NCBI RefSeq assembly: GCF_018861865.1
Contig: NZ_JAHLDV010000001.1
Span: 62,001-126,000, forward strand
Length of the DNA stretch: 64,000 nt
Source of the DNA: Clostridium frigoris
GTDB lineage: Bacteria; Bacillota; Clostridia; Clostridiales; Clostridiaceae
Direction: 5' to 3'
The notes beneath the pieces were generated by a model. It saw only the letters and a list, made by a program, of their open reading frames with translations. It was not told the DNA's origin and did no database searches. Positions 16,757 through 25,522 of this stretch are shown piece by piece (within the stretch, counting starts at the first letter, position 1; every line of letters begins with the position of its first letter). Position numbers and translations under genes: made by a program.

Positions 16757-17152
16757 TTATCTTGTAAATGCAGCTCTGCACAAATATAGTTGAATTATAC
16801 TTAAAATCAAAAATTCAACCGTCGCCATGTAACATTCCCCAATAACTATCACTTGAGTAATAATGCTTAGAAATAGTAATCCACCCATTATAGCAGATGG
16901 AAGCCAGAACTTACTATTACCTTTTCTAAAACTTAAGATTGCAGCTATAATATTACCCAGTCCAAATAATACTACCGCAATAATTCCAGGTAAAATCCAA
17001 TTTTCAAAAGGAAATTTAGATAGCCACTCTTTAGGATATTCAGTAAACACTCCATTGTTTGAACTTATCATCATTACTCCCATATAAATAGCACCTACTG
17101 CTAAAACCAGGTCATAAATTCCTAACCGATTCATTCTTATTTTTTCTTTCAT
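16757..17152 (-). CDS. Small four-TM membrane protein of unknown function
   Basis: 131 residues from ATG 17152; an in-frame extension to 17179 would run through the AAGGAGGA ribosome binding site. Four hydrophobic segments (about 8-25, 47-67, 75-95, 100-122) with a short polar loop 'NNGVFTEYPKEWLSKFPFENW' between the first two. I do not recognise a functional family. It converges on the M50-like gene with only 9 bp between stops, and lies 80 bp downstream of a larger membrane protein gene. Confidence 0.7.
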   Translation of the reverse strand: MKEKIRMNRLGIYDLVLAVGAIYMGVMMISSNNGVFTEYPKEWLSKFPFENWILPGIIAVVLFGLGNIIAAILSFRKGNSKFWLPSAIMGGLLFLSIITQVIVIGECYMATVEFLILSIIQLYLCRAAFTR

Positions 17153-17234
17153 TATACATTTCCTCCTTAACATAATCATCTACAAAGATTACAATAATAT
17201 AATCATATTATAAAATTCATTTATAAAAAAAGAT

Positions 17235-18743
17235 TTAATTTATAACTTTTTTAGCCATAAATTTAGAATAATTAAATTCATACCAAAAATGTTTTTGGGA
17301 TAAATCCTTCTTAATATTTTTCAAATAATTGTTCACTTCATTTCCAACTTTAATATTAGAATCATTTTTAAGTCTTATCACTTCTGGAATAGCGTCGTAA
17401 GATAATGTTTCTAAATAAAGAATGTCAATTTTCTGAGTTTTATAATATATGTCTATATTCTTTCTAGCAATAATTCTATCTACATTTACAAAGTTCAATA
17501 ATATATACATTATCAAAGCAACTATTATTAAGACTTTATTGATTTGCATTTTCCTATTCCAAATACCGACAAGCGCTACTATAAGTAGCATAAATAACAT
17601 CAGCATAAATATATGCACAAAAATTCTTAAATAGGTAAATCCATAAATTTGTTCATATAAAGTCATCTTGAAATGAGCCGAAAATAACATGTTAATTGTA
17701 AAAACTACAAGCAAAGTTAATAACACATTAGATATTATACTTGTAACCTTATTATATATTTTTATATATTTCATACTACAAAGTAATATTGTAAAATTAA
17801 TTACTGTGACTGCAAATAGCTCAAAGAATCCTTTTCTAGCATATTCGGCATAGGTAAATTTAAGGGGAAGGAAGTTAGTACTTCCACCATAAAGATAAGA
17901 AAACTGAACTATTGAAAATAAAAGGTACACTGTATTTATCATAAATATAATTGTTAATACAGTTACTGGCTCCCATAAAACATTTTGATTAATATCTGTA
18001 TCCTCTTCGTCATTGTATTTAAAGCTCCATATATATGAAAACATAATAAAGAAAACAATAATAACAACTAATAAATGACTTATGATTTTCCATACTTTTA
18101 TATTCTCAAATATACTTGAAATATTTATTACATAATTCTTGAATACCATATCTGCTGATGTTAATAATATTAAAATAACAATTAATAATGGTATGGAAAT
18201 AATCAGTCCCCTTAAAATATTTCTGTTCAAAGATTTTTTTTCTGCATTCCTAACCTTAATAATTCGTTTAACAAGTAGAAACGGTTTTAAAGCATTCTCT
18301 GGAATAACTTTAATTACTCTACTTAGTGCTTTTAGTATTATCTTTTTAGAATTCCAATTTGTATTATCATATCTAATTAAGACAGTACTTAGAGTCGTAA
18401 GTACCAATATCATAATTGCATTAAAATAGTTTAAAATACTGTTTGAATGAATAGAATAATTTAATGCAAGAAGTAATGTAGGAACAATTATTACAAGGCC
18501 AATATTTTTTTTAAGCGAAACCTCCTCCCTAATGCTCCATAAGAAAAAGCCCATAAACATAAGATAAAAAATGGGAATTGAAATACCTATTTGTTTACCA
18601 TTAAAAAAAACATCATAAATAATTGCAAGTATTATTGTTATACCTATAGTATATTTTTTTTCCTTTATAGAAATTTGAGAATCTATCTTTATACTTTCTT
18701 GCCTTCTCTTTTCCTTTGATACTTTCACATATTTAGTTTCCAT
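17235..18743 (-). CDS. DUF4173-type polytopic membrane protein
   Basis: 502 residues with a charged cytoplasmic N-terminus (about 1-30) and at least eleven hydrophobic segments. Features include 'RGLIISIPLLIVILILLTSADMVF', 'SYIWSFKYNDEED', 'FSYLYGGSTNFLPLKFTYAEYARKGFFELFAVTVINF' (the 'YAEYARKGFFEL' stretch is characteristic of DUF4153/DUF4173 proteins) and a C-terminal soluble tail with 'IDILYLETLSYDAIPEV'. Function unknown in this family. Start ATG follows GGAGGGG. It is probably cotranscribed with the small membrane protein downstream. Confidence 0.75.
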   Translation of the reverse strand: METKYVKVSKEKRRQESIKIDSQISIKEKKYTIGITIILAIIYDVFFNGKQIGISIPIFYLMFMGFFLWSIREEVSLKKNIGLVIIVPTLLLALNYSIHSNSILNYFNAIMILVLTTLSTVLIRYDNTNWNSKKIILKALSRVIKVIPENALKPFLLVKRIIKVRNAEKKSLNRNILRGLIISIPLLIVILILLTSADMVFKNYVINISSIFENIKVWKIISHLLVVIIVFFIMFSYIWSFKYNDEEDTDINQNVLWEPVTVLTIIFMINTVYLLFSIVQFSYLYGGSTNFLPLKFTYAEYARKGFFELFAVTVINFTILLCSMKYIKIYNKVTSIISNVLLTLLVVFTINMLFSAHFKMTLYEQIYGFTYLRIFVHIFMLMLFMLLIVALVGIWNRKMQINKVLIIVALIMYILLNFVNVDRIIARKNIDIYYKTQKIDILYLETLSYDAIPEVIRLKNDSNIKVGNEVNNYLKNIKKDLSQKHFWYEFNYSKFMAKKVIN

Positions 18744-19113
18744 TTTTTATACCCCTCCATACTTCAGTACTATTATTAGTAAAATATTAATATACTATAT
18801 CTCATTTAATAATGTTTTCTACAATTCCAATCATACTACTATATTAATTGATTTTCAATACATTTTTATTGTTAATCAATAAAAATGTATTGATAAGCAT
18901 CATTTATCAAATCCCATAATCATAAATTTCAATAATATTCTATAAGTATATTTACAAATAATATAAGTGTATCTTTTAATTGTTGCTTTTGATATAATAT
19001 TAATTGGTACTTATGAATTATTGATAATTTTGTATGTTTTATATAATATAAATGGATTAAATGTTTCTAATAAAATAAATTTTAATATAACATAGAGAGG
19101 ATGATTAAATAAA
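18744..19113. other. 370-bp divergent intergenic region with a perfect inverted repeat
   Basis: A/T-rich region between the DUF4173 gene (minus) and the PAP2 gene (plus). At 18856-18892 CAATACATTTTTATTG is followed after 5 nt by its exact 16-base reverse complement. No T-run of terminator type follows on either side and no coding frame is seen, so it may be an operator or an RNA stem in the DUF4173 leader. Confidence 0.6.
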
Positions 19114-19698
19114 ATGCTTTATTATTTAGCGAATTCTATGAATTTGAGTTGGGATAAGTTTTTTATATTTATTTCAAAATCTTCAGACCCTACTTTCCAG
19201 GTTTTTATAAGTGTATTGGTTTTTATTGCATTATATCTTTACAATAATAAACTTGAAGCCATTTGTTGTGCTTTTAATATTGGAATTACTGGTTTTACCA
19301 ACTTAGTGCTTAAAAACATAATAAAAAGGCCTAGACCCAATGGAATACAATTAATTGAAGCTCATGGCTATAGTTTTCCTAGCGGACATTCCTCTATTTC
19401 TACAGCTATATGTATTGTTTTTATTTACTTTATAATTAAACGAATAAAAAATAAAAAAACCGGCTATTTAATTAGTGGTTTTGTACTTATCTATTTAATT
19501 CTTGTTGGATTTAGCAGGGTTTATGTGGGTGATCATTATCCATCAGATGTTCTTGGCGGATGGGCTATTGCCATAATATGGTCTTATATTTCTATTGCTG
19601 CTTATAATTTTTGTATAAAAAAAGGTGTAAATAAATATTTAGATAAACATTTTACTTTTAGACTGAAAATATTTAAAAATAAGTCAAAGTTTATGTAA
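19114..19698 (+). CDS. PAP2-family membrane phosphatase
   Basis: 194 residues with about five membrane segments. The three acid-phosphatase motifs are complete: 'KNIIKRPRP' (KxxxxxxRP), 'YSFPSGHSS' (PSGH) and 'GFSRVYVGDHYPSDVLGG' (SRxxxxxHxxxD), with the nucleophile His in the last and the acid His in PSGH. This size and layout fit undecaprenyl-pyrophosphate or phosphatidylglycerol-phosphate phosphatases; the lipid substrate is not decided by sequence. Start ATG after GAGAGGATG. A strong terminator follows. Confidence 0.9.
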   Translation: MLYYLANSMNLSWDKFFIFISKSSDPTFQVFISVLVFIALYLYNNKLEAICCAFNIGITGFTNLVLKNIIKRPRPNGIQLIEAHGYSFPSGHSSISTAICIVFIYFIIKRIKNKKTGYLISGFVLIYLILVGFSRVYVGDHYPSDVLGGWAIAIIWSYISIAAYNFCIKKGVNKYLDKHFTFRLKIFKNKSKFM

Positions 19699-19725
19699 AT
19701 ATAATCAATAGATAATGTAAATCAA

Positions 19726-19769
19726 AATAAGCTAACAAAATGATAAATCATTTTGTTAGCTTATTTTTT
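19726..19769 (+). terminator. Bidirectional intrinsic terminator
   Basis: AATAAGCTAACAAAATGA-TAAA-TCATTTTGTTAGCTTATT followed by TTTT; the A-rich left flank also gives a T-run on the minus strand, serving the small gene at 19790. Confidence 0.9.
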
Positions 19770-19789
19770 GCAATTACATCTTTAGTTTT

Positions 19790-19879
19790 TTATACTATGT
19801 TTCCCTTTTGATTCTTTTTCTGAATTTTGTCTTTCGTATCTTTTGAACCTGATCTTTTTTCTGTACCTTTTTTAGCCAT
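19790..19879 (-). CDS. 29-residue basic, hydrophilic protein
   Basis: A short frame with a good AAAGGATG ribosome binding site 7 nt before ATG. The product starts MAKKGTEKRSGSKDTKDK and ends QKGNIV: about one third Lys/Arg, rich in Gly, Ser, Thr and Asp, no hydrophobic core, so probably disordered. It stands between a strong terminator and thiI, all on the minus strand with the thiI stop about 90 bp upstream. Composition recalls small spore- or nucleic-acid-associated peptides, but I recognise no family. Support: clean start context, codon use and the terminator right behind it. Confidence 0.6.
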   Translation of the reverse strand: MAKKGTEKRSGSKDTKDKIQKKNQKGNIV

Positions 19880-19969
19880 GGTAATCATCCTTTCAATGTG
19901 TGTTCTTTCTATTATTCTTTACAGTTTTTTTAAATTAATACACATGATTGATGATTAACATAAATAAAT

Positions 19970-21112
19970 TTATTTGTAAATTTCCATTTCTTCTATAGCC
20001 TTCAAGACAAGCTTATCGATATCTAAAACTGATTCAGCCTTAACTATTTCAACTAGTCTAGGTTTTGTTTTCGGATGTTTTGGAACGAAAATTGTACAAC
20101 AATCCTCATAAGGTAGAATTGATGTCTCATAAGTATCTATTTTTCTAGCTACTTCTATAATATCAACCTTGTCCATAGCAACTAGTGGTCTAAATACTGG
20201 TCTGTCAGCCACATCGTCACTTACTATAAGCCCTTCCATAGTTTGACTCGCTACTTGCCCAATACTTTCCCCTGTAGTTACTGAATTTATATCATATTTC
20301 TCGGCAAGTGCACATGCAAGTCTCATCATAAATCTTCTCATTATTATTGTTAATTCATCTTCTCTGCATTTATCTATAATTTCCATTTGAATATCAGTAA
20401 ATGGCACTACATACAGTGTTAATTTTCCAGTGTATCCTTTTAAAATATTAGTTAATTGCTTTACCTTATCCTTTGCTCTCTCACTAGTATAGGGATGACT
20501 ATGATAATAAACTGCATGCAATTCTACTCCACGTCTTGCCATCATATAACCTGCAACAGGTGAATCTATACCTCCAGATAACATAAGCATAGTACTGCCA
20601 TTCACTCCATAAGGTAATCCACACACGCCCTTTATTCGTTTAGAATAAATGTATGCCATATTTCTTATTTCAATATTTACAACGCACTCTGGGTTATGAA
20701 CATCTACACTTACACTATCATTACTTCTTAATATGCAGCCCCCTACTTTTCTACTTACGTCCATAGACCCTGGACTAAAACTTTTATTTGCTCTATTAGT
20801 TTCTACTTTAAATGTTTTAGCTGGGTTGCCTTCCATTTCTAAAACCGCTTGTTTTTCAATTTCTTCAAGAGTTGCTTCAACTTGTGTAACCTCACATACT
20901 TCCATTACTCCAAAAACATTTTTAACCTTATCTATAATAGTGTCCAACTGCTCCGAACATATAAACCATCTTCCTTGGTCATCAATAAACTCATATTCTA
21001 AATCTTTAATAACATTTTTTATATTATCTTTAAGTTTCTTTTCAAATTTACCTCTATTGAGCCCCTTTAAAAAAATCTCCGGCGCAAATTTTACAAGTAT
21101 TAATTTTTTCAT
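19970..21112 (-). CDS. thiI: tRNA 4-thiouridine synthase / thiamine sulfur-transfer enzyme
   Basis: 380 residues. N-terminal ferredoxin-like region and THUMP domain (about 60-165), then the PP-loop ATPase 'MLMLSGGIDSPVAGYMMARRG' (about 180-200) that adenylates U8 of tRNA, and 'DEFRRFMMRLACALAEKYDINSVTTGESIGQVASQT'-like segment ('TGESIGQVASQT'). The Cys pair needed for sulfur transfer may be in 'PYEDCCTIF'. There is no C-terminal rhodanese domain, as in other Firmicutes ThiI. Start ATG after CGAGGAGTG. It follows a cysteine desulfurase gene, its expected sulfur donor, by 72 bp. Confidence 0.96.
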   Translation of the reverse strand: MKKLILVKFAPEIFLKGLNRGKFEKKLKDNIKNVIKDLEYEFIDDQGRWFICSEQLDTIIDKVKNVFGVMEVCEVTQVEATLEEIEKQAVLEMEGNPAKTFKVETNRANKSFSPGSMDVSRKVGGCILRSNDSVSVDVHNPECVVNIEIRNMAYIYSKRIKGVCGLPYGVNGSTMLMLSGGIDSPVAGYMMARRGVELHAVYYHSHPYTSERAKDKVKQLTNILKGYTGKLTLYVVPFTDIQMEIIDKCREDELTIIMRRFMMRLACALAEKYDINSVTTGESIGQVASQTMEGLIVSDDVADRPVFRPLVAMDKVDIIEVARKIDTYETSILPYEDCCTIFVPKHPKTKPRLVEIVKAESVLDIDKLVLKAIEEMEIYK

Positions 21113-21147
21113 CTTTTGACACTCCTCGTTTCTTATAATTGAAATCG

Positions 21148-21182
21148 CATCTATTTCATAGCTTTCATCTATTTCATAGCTG
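21148..21182 (+). repeat. Two tandem 17-nt stem-loop modules
   Basis: CATCTAT-TTC-ATAGCTT at 21148 and CATCTAT-TTC-ATAGCTG at 21166 (18-bp period). The inner stem TAT/ATA replaces TCC/GGA of other copies with pairing kept. They lie between the desulfurase and thiI genes. Confidence 0.65.
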
Positions 21183-21184
21183 TT

Positions 21185-22342
21185 CTATCTTTTATTCATT
21201 TTTCTTAAGAACTTTAGTGATTTATTTAATTCAATTATAACATAGTCTACTTCATCAAAATTATTTGATTCGCAAAAACTAAATCTTATAGTTCCAATTT
21301 GCTCCTCGCTTGTCCTACCAATTGCTTCTAATATTTCACTGGTTTTATGACTTTTCGATGAACATGCAGAGCCTGTAGACACATATATACCCTTTTGTTC
21401 TAATGCATGAAGAAGTACCTCTCCTTTTACCCCTTTAAAAGAAACACTTAAAATATAGGGTGTAAAATAAGCTGCAAGTGGACTATTTATTATAACCCCT
21501 TCTACCTCAGAGAGTTTCTCTATGAAATATTTTTTAACCTCTAAAACTTTATTAAAATTTTCATGCTGGTTTTTAAATACAATTTCAGCCGCCTTCGCAA
21601 AACCTGCAATACCTGCAAGATTTTCTGTACCAGATCTTAAATTTTTTTCTTGACCTCCGCCGCTTATTAAGCTACTGGGTATAAGTCCCTTTCTTACATA
21701 TGCAAATCCAACCCCACGTGGTCCATGTATTTTATGAGCACTTGTAGATAATAAATCAATTTTAAACTTTTGTACATCAATAGGAATTTTTCCATAACTT
21801 TGCACTGCATCTACATGAAATTTAACTCTACTACTTTTCTCTTTAATTAATTTCCCTATTAACTCAATATCCTGAATAACTCCTATTTCATTGTTAACAT
21901 GCATTATACTAACAACTTGAGTATCCTTAGTTATACTTTCTATAAGAGCATCTATGTCAATCCTACCACTTGCGTTTACATCAATATAATCAACCTTTAT
22001 TCCTGAATCTACCAATGATTTAAAAGTATTAATTATACTTGGATGTTCAATTTTAGTAGTTATTATGTCAGCATTTAATTTACTTTGCGATGGTTTAGCA
22101 AACCCTTTTATAAGGAAGTTATTACTTTCACTTCCTCCTGATGTAAATATTATCTCCTCACTACTAGCATTTATGCTTTTTGCAATACCCCCACGCATCT
22201 CCCTAAGTTTTTGCTCTGCCTTAAACCCAAAACTATGTGCTGAAGATGGGTTACCATAATAGTTCCTCATAGTACCTGCGAGTGTCTCAATAACCTCCTC
22301 ATAAGGCTTAGTTGTTGCACTGTTATCTAAATATATTTCCAT
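21185..22342 (-). CDS. Cysteine desulfurase (NifS/IscS family)
   Basis: 385 residues, class V PLP enzyme. Seen: 'YLDNSATTKPYEEVI', 'YGNPSSAHSFG', 'EIIFTSGGSESNNF', 'HVNNEIGVIQDIE', 'HVDAVQSYGKI', the PLP lysine in 'LLSTSAHKIHGPRGVGF', 'QEKNLRSGTENLAGI', and the active cysteine in 'YVSTGSACSSKSHKTSEIL'. It mobilises cysteine sulfur as a persulfide; its position directly upstream of thiI suggests it is the dedicated donor for s4U (NifZ-like role), with Fe-S supply also possible. Start ATG after AAGAGGAGAG. Confidence 0.94.
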   Translation of the reverse strand: MEIYLDNSATTKPYEEVIETLAGTMRNYYGNPSSAHSFGFKAEQKLREMRGGIAKSINASSEEIIFTSGGSESNNFLIKGFAKPSQSKLNADIITTKIEHPSIINTFKSLVDSGIKVDYIDVNASGRIDIDALIESITKDTQVVSIMHVNNEIGVIQDIELIGKLIKEKSSRVKFHVDAVQSYGKIPIDVQKFKIDLLSTSAHKIHGPRGVGFAYVRKGLIPSSLISGGGQEKNLRSGTENLAGIAGFAKAAEIVFKNQHENFNKVLEVKKYFIEKLSEVEGVIINSPLAAYFTPYILSVSFKGVKGEVLLHALEQKGIYVSTGSACSSKSHKTSEILEAIGRTSEEQIGTIRFSFCESNNFDEVDYVIIELNKSLKFLRKMNKR

Positions 22343-22719
22343 GTTTTATCTCTCTCCTCTTAATTGACGCTACCATGTTAATTCTTAGTATACCATGTAC
22401 TTTTTTATAGTCTGGATTCACTAATTTAGTTTTACATTTTTGTACAATTTTCATGAGCAATATACCATTTTTACAATTATTAAAAACTATACTTTAATTA
22501 TATCATAAAATAATTTAGTTGTAAGGAGAGGTAATCATTAGTGAGTATTGATTATAAAATAACTGGTTAATAACTAAAAAAAGAAGCATAAATTACTTTC
22601 ATATGCAATATCTAAAGTATGTAAATTCGTAGACGATAATATAAAATATTTATTAATTATTAATTAGTGCTACTTTACATATTTTCATAATATAAATTGA
22701 CTATAAAGGAGATAATTTT
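22343..22719. other. 377-bp divergent intergenic region with a possible gene remnant
   Basis: A/T-rich promoter region for the desulfurase (minus) and HD-GYP (plus) genes. Within it, 22541-22570 reads as a strong ribosome binding site (AAGGAGAGG) followed by GTG and only eight more codons (SIDYKITG) before TAA, which looks like a decayed or truncated gene start. Nothing else is apparent. Confidence 0.5.
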
Positions 22720-23790
22720 ATGATGCCTACCGTTAAAAGAATAAGTATTTATGAATTAAAACCAAATATGATTTTAGCTGAAAATTTAATGCTAAATGGT
22801 CTAACTTTAGTTGCAAAAAACATCTCAATAAATGTTATGATGATTAAGAAGATAATTGAATTTTACCCATCGAACACTATATATATTTATACTAATGAAA
22901 AAGAGGCTGTAACTCCTAGTATTCAAACTCCAGAAAAACGGAGCTTTATTGAAACTGAAAATTTATTAAATCATTTTTCAAGTAACATATATAAATTTTT
23001 AAATAGTATAGATGGGAATTCTAAATTGGACTTAACAGAAATAAGAACTATGTCTAAAGAAGTTTTAGATAACAATAATAATAATTACAGTTCTATTCTA
23101 AAGAGTATAACAAATTCTAGAAATATAGATGAATACCTAACTCGGCACTGCGTAAATGTTGCTTTTTTAAGTTCCATGTTAGGTAAATGGCTTAACTTAG
23201 CTCAAAAGGATTTAACTCTTTTGACTTATGCTGCCTTTCTTCACGATATTGGTAAGGTAAAAGTTAACCCCAAAACATTAAATAAGCCATCAAAACTTAC
23301 AAAATTAGAATTTGATGAAATAAAAAAACATTCTGTTTACTCCTATGAACTCGTACGAAATATTCCTTATTTAGACGAATCTGTAAGTCTCGCTGTACTT
23401 ATGCACCACGAGCGTTTAGATGGTTCAGGTTACCCTCTGCATTTAAAAGAAGATAGAATTAATACTTTCGCAAAAATTATAGGAATTACTGATACATTTG
23501 ATGCTATGACATCTGACAAAGTCTATAGTAAAAAACAAAACCCTTTTAAAGTTTTAGAAATAATGCAATATGAAGGCATGGCTACCTTAGATTATTATTA
23601 TCTAACCACTTTTATAAAACAAATGTTAAACTACTATACAGGAGAGATGGTGAAACTTAGCGACAATAGTATTGGTAAAATAGTAAAAACAGATATAAAT
23701 AATATTTCTAGTCCTCTTATATCAGTAGATTCTACTTTTATAGATTTAAAAAACGAAAAAGATTTATTTATCACAGATCTTATATCTTAA
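22720..23790 (+). CDS. HD-GYP domain protein, probable c-di-GMP phosphodiesterase
   Basis: 356 residues (start ATG 22720 or 22723, ribosome binding site AAAGGAG). N-terminal about 110 residues resemble the small beta-rich extension common in clostridial HD-GYP proteins. The HD-GYP domain (about 135-300) has 'EYLTRHCVNVAFLSSMLGKWLNL', 'AAFLHDIGKVKVNPKTLNKPSKLT', 'HSVYSYELVRNI', 'VLMHHERLDGSGYPLHLKEDRI' and 'AKIIGITDTFDAMTSDKVYSKKQNPFKVLE', so metal ligands and the GYP motif are present. It should hydrolyse c-di-GMP and may oppose the GGDEF protein at 6.6 kb. Confidence 0.92.
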   Translation: MMPTVKRISIYELKPNMILAENLMLNGLTLVAKNISINVMMIKKIIEFYPSNTIYIYTNEKEAVTPSIQTPEKRSFIETENLLNHFSSNIYKFLNSIDGNSKLDLTEIRTMSKEVLDNNNNNYSSILKSITNSRNIDEYLTRHCVNVAFLSSMLGKWLNLAQKDLTLLTYAAFLHDIGKVKVNPKTLNKPSKLTKLEFDEIKKHSVYSYELVRNIPYLDESVSLAVLMHHERLDGSGYPLHLKEDRINTFAKIIGITDTFDAMTSDKVYSKKQNPFKVLEIMQYEGMATLDYYYLTTFIKQMLNYYTGEMVKLSDNSIGKIVKTDINNISSPLISVDSTFIDLKNEKDLFITDLIS

Positions 23791-23853
23791 GAAATAAAAC
23801 ATTATGAAAATCTTTCGATTAATAATTAACTATCTTTTAAAGGAGTAATAACT

Positions 23854-24756
23854 ATGAATGATGTTGTTAAGAAAAAAAGTATACTCGCCGATATATCTTT
23901 GCTAATAGTGGCACTTATTTGGGGTGGTGGTTTTATAGCTGTAAAGGGGGCTTTAGATAGCGTTTCCCCTTTCTACATAATGGCAATACGTTTTAGTATT
24001 TCTGTACTAATCATGTTATTAGTTTTCAGAAAAAAGATTAAATATATTACTAAAAACTATTTATTTATTGGAACTATAGTCGGGCTTCTTCTATTTTTAG
24101 GGTTTGCTGCTCAAACTATTGGAATGAAATATACAACAGCTGGTAAAAATGCTTTTTTAACTGGAACTAATGTAGTTATTGTCCCCTTTCTTTATTGGAT
24201 AATTAGCAAGAAAAGACCAGATACTTTTTCACTAATATCTTCTTTCCTTTGTTTTATTGGAATAGGAATGCTCACCTTAGACGGAGGTATACATATTAGT
24301 CTTGGGGACAGTTTAACCTTATTATGCGCGGTATTCTTCGCTGCTCATATTGTTTCTGTTGGATTTTTCGCAAAAAAAATTGATGTTATGTTACTTGTGA
24401 TAATCCAGTTAGGAGCCTGCGCCATATTCTCAATTATAGCTGCTTTAATATTTGAACCAATACCACATTCCTTAAACTCAGGTACAATATTTGCACTTGC
24501 TTATTTAGGTATTTTTAGTACTATGCTTGCATTTATTGTACAAAACGTAGCACAGAAATATACCACCTCTACCCATACCGCCATTATTTTATGTTTAGAA
24601 TCAGTTTTTGGTTCTATTTTATCCATTATAATGCTTAATGAGATATTTACATCAAAAATGATACTCGGATGTTTAACTATATTTCTTGCAATTATAACAA
24701 CAGAGACTAAATGGAAATTCTTAAAGTTCAAAAAAATAAAAGAAGCTAATGTATAA
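23854..24756 (+). CDS. DMT-family transporter (two EamA domains)
   Basis: 300 residues with ten hydrophobic segments in two EamA halves (about 12-145 and 155-290). Hallmarks: 'LIVALIWGGGFIAVKGALDSVSPFYIMAIRFSIS', 'YTTAGKNAFLTGTNVVIVPFLYWI' and 'LGIFSTMLAFIVQNVAQKYTTSTHTAIILCLESVFGSILS'. Members export amino acids, nucleobases or drugs; substrate unknown. The start follows AAAGGAGTAATAACT. A bidirectional terminator follows. Confidence 0.9.
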   Translation: MNDVVKKKSILADISLLIVALIWGGGFIAVKGALDSVSPFYIMAIRFSISVLIMLLVFRKKIKYITKNYLFIGTIVGLLLFLGFAAQTIGMKYTTAGKNAFLTGTNVVIVPFLYWIISKKRPDTFSLISSFLCFIGIGMLTLDGGIHISLGDSLTLLCAVFFAAHIVSVGFFAKKIDVMLLVIIQLGACAIFSIIAALIFEPIPHSLNSGTIFALAYLGIFSTMLAFIVQNVAQKYTTSTHTAIILCLESVFGSILSIIMLNEIFTSKMILGCLTIFLAIITTETKWKFLKFKKIKEANV

Positions 24757-24767
24757 TATAATTATCG

Positions 24768-24792
24768 ACCAGCTACCTCATAAGTAGCTGGT
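24768..24792. terminator. Hairpin between convergent genes
   Basis: ACCAGCTAC-CTCATAA-GTAGCTGGT, 9-bp stem between the DMT transporter and the phosphoesterase genes. The T-tract is weak on both sides. Confidence 0.55.
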
Positions 24793-24818
24793 GTATAATT
24801 ACAAAACCCTTAGATTCC

Positions 24819-25415
24819 TTATATTTCAATAATATGATATCTAAATGCATTTATAACCGTAGTATTATTATAAATCCTTACCCTGTCATTTTTCCCATAG
24901 TCTAAATGCTGATGACCATAGACAAAATATTTTGGAGAATATTTGTCTATTATATTTATAAATGTTTGGAACCCTCTATGGCAAGGATCTTCTCCATCTC
25001 CCATACCTTTTGCTGGTGAATGTGTTACTAATATATCAAATCCTTTTTTTCTCCATAAACATATTTTTAATTTTGAAATTCTCTTATGCATTTCCTTTTC
25101 CGAATATTGAAAAGGTCCTTTATTATAGGCAATTGATCCACCAAGACCTAATATTCTAATATTTTTATATACTATAATCTTATCATCAATTGGTATACAT
25201 CCACCTGGTGGTTTTTCTAAGAAAGATTTATCATGATTTCCATTAACATAAAATATAGGGGCTTTAATCATATCTGCTAAGAATTCTAAATAATCTGCTT
25301 TTAAATCTCCACAAGAAATTACAATTTCAATATCTTTAAATCTTTTATGATCAAAATGCTCCCAAATATAATCATCTTCAACATCTGAAACTAATAAAAC
25401 CTTAATTTTAAACAC
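24819..25415 (-). CDS. Metallophosphoesterase family protein with altered first motif
   Basis: 198 residues of calcineurin-like fold. Motifs: 'LLVSDVEDDYIW' (motif I), 'VISCGDLKADYLEFL' (motif II), 'IFYVNGNHDK' (motif III), 'LVTHSPAKGMGDGEDPCHRGFQTFINII' and 'KYFVYGHQHLDYG'. Motif I normally reads D-x-H; here it is D-V-E, so one metal site has a Glu in place of His, a known variant in clostridial relatives. Substrate unknown (nucleotides or phosphodiesters). Starts with ATG at 25415; the site before it is weak (GTAGGTGTTTAAA). Confidence 0.85.
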   Translation of the reverse strand: MFKIKVLLVSDVEDDYIWEHFDHKRFKDIEIVISCGDLKADYLEFLADMIKAPIFYVNGNHDKSFLEKPPGGCIPIDDKIIVYKNIRILGLGGSIAYNKGPFQYSEKEMHKRISKLKICLWRKKGFDILVTHSPAKGMGDGEDPCHRGFQTFINIIDKYSPKYFVYGHQHLDYGKNDRVRIYNNTTVINAFRYHIIEI

Positions 25416-25435
25416 CTACTTATCTTTCGAATATT

Positions 25436-25477
25436 TTAATGACTTCAGAAGGAAAGTCTCCCTTCTGAAGTCGTTAA
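25436..25477 (+). repeat. 42-bp deletion derivative of the 108-bp element
   Basis: TTAATGACTTCAGAAGG and CCTTCTGAAGTCGTTAA face each other across 8 nt. The ends match the 29656 and 41169 copies, with the interior lost. It lies upstream of the BMP-domain gene's 3' end and near a stem-loop module. Confidence 0.75.
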
Positions 25478-25499
25478 TGCATCTTTTTCAAAGCTGTTG

Positions 25500-25516
25500 C
25501 AGCTCCTCAGGAGATG
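25500..25516 (-). repeat. 17-nt stem-loop module
   Basis: Minus strand CATCTCC-TGA-GGAGCTG, followed by C rather than AAAT; it sits 7 bp beyond the stop of the BMP-domain gene and 22 bp from the deletion derivative. Confidence 0.7.
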
Positions 25517-25522
25517 ATTTAT

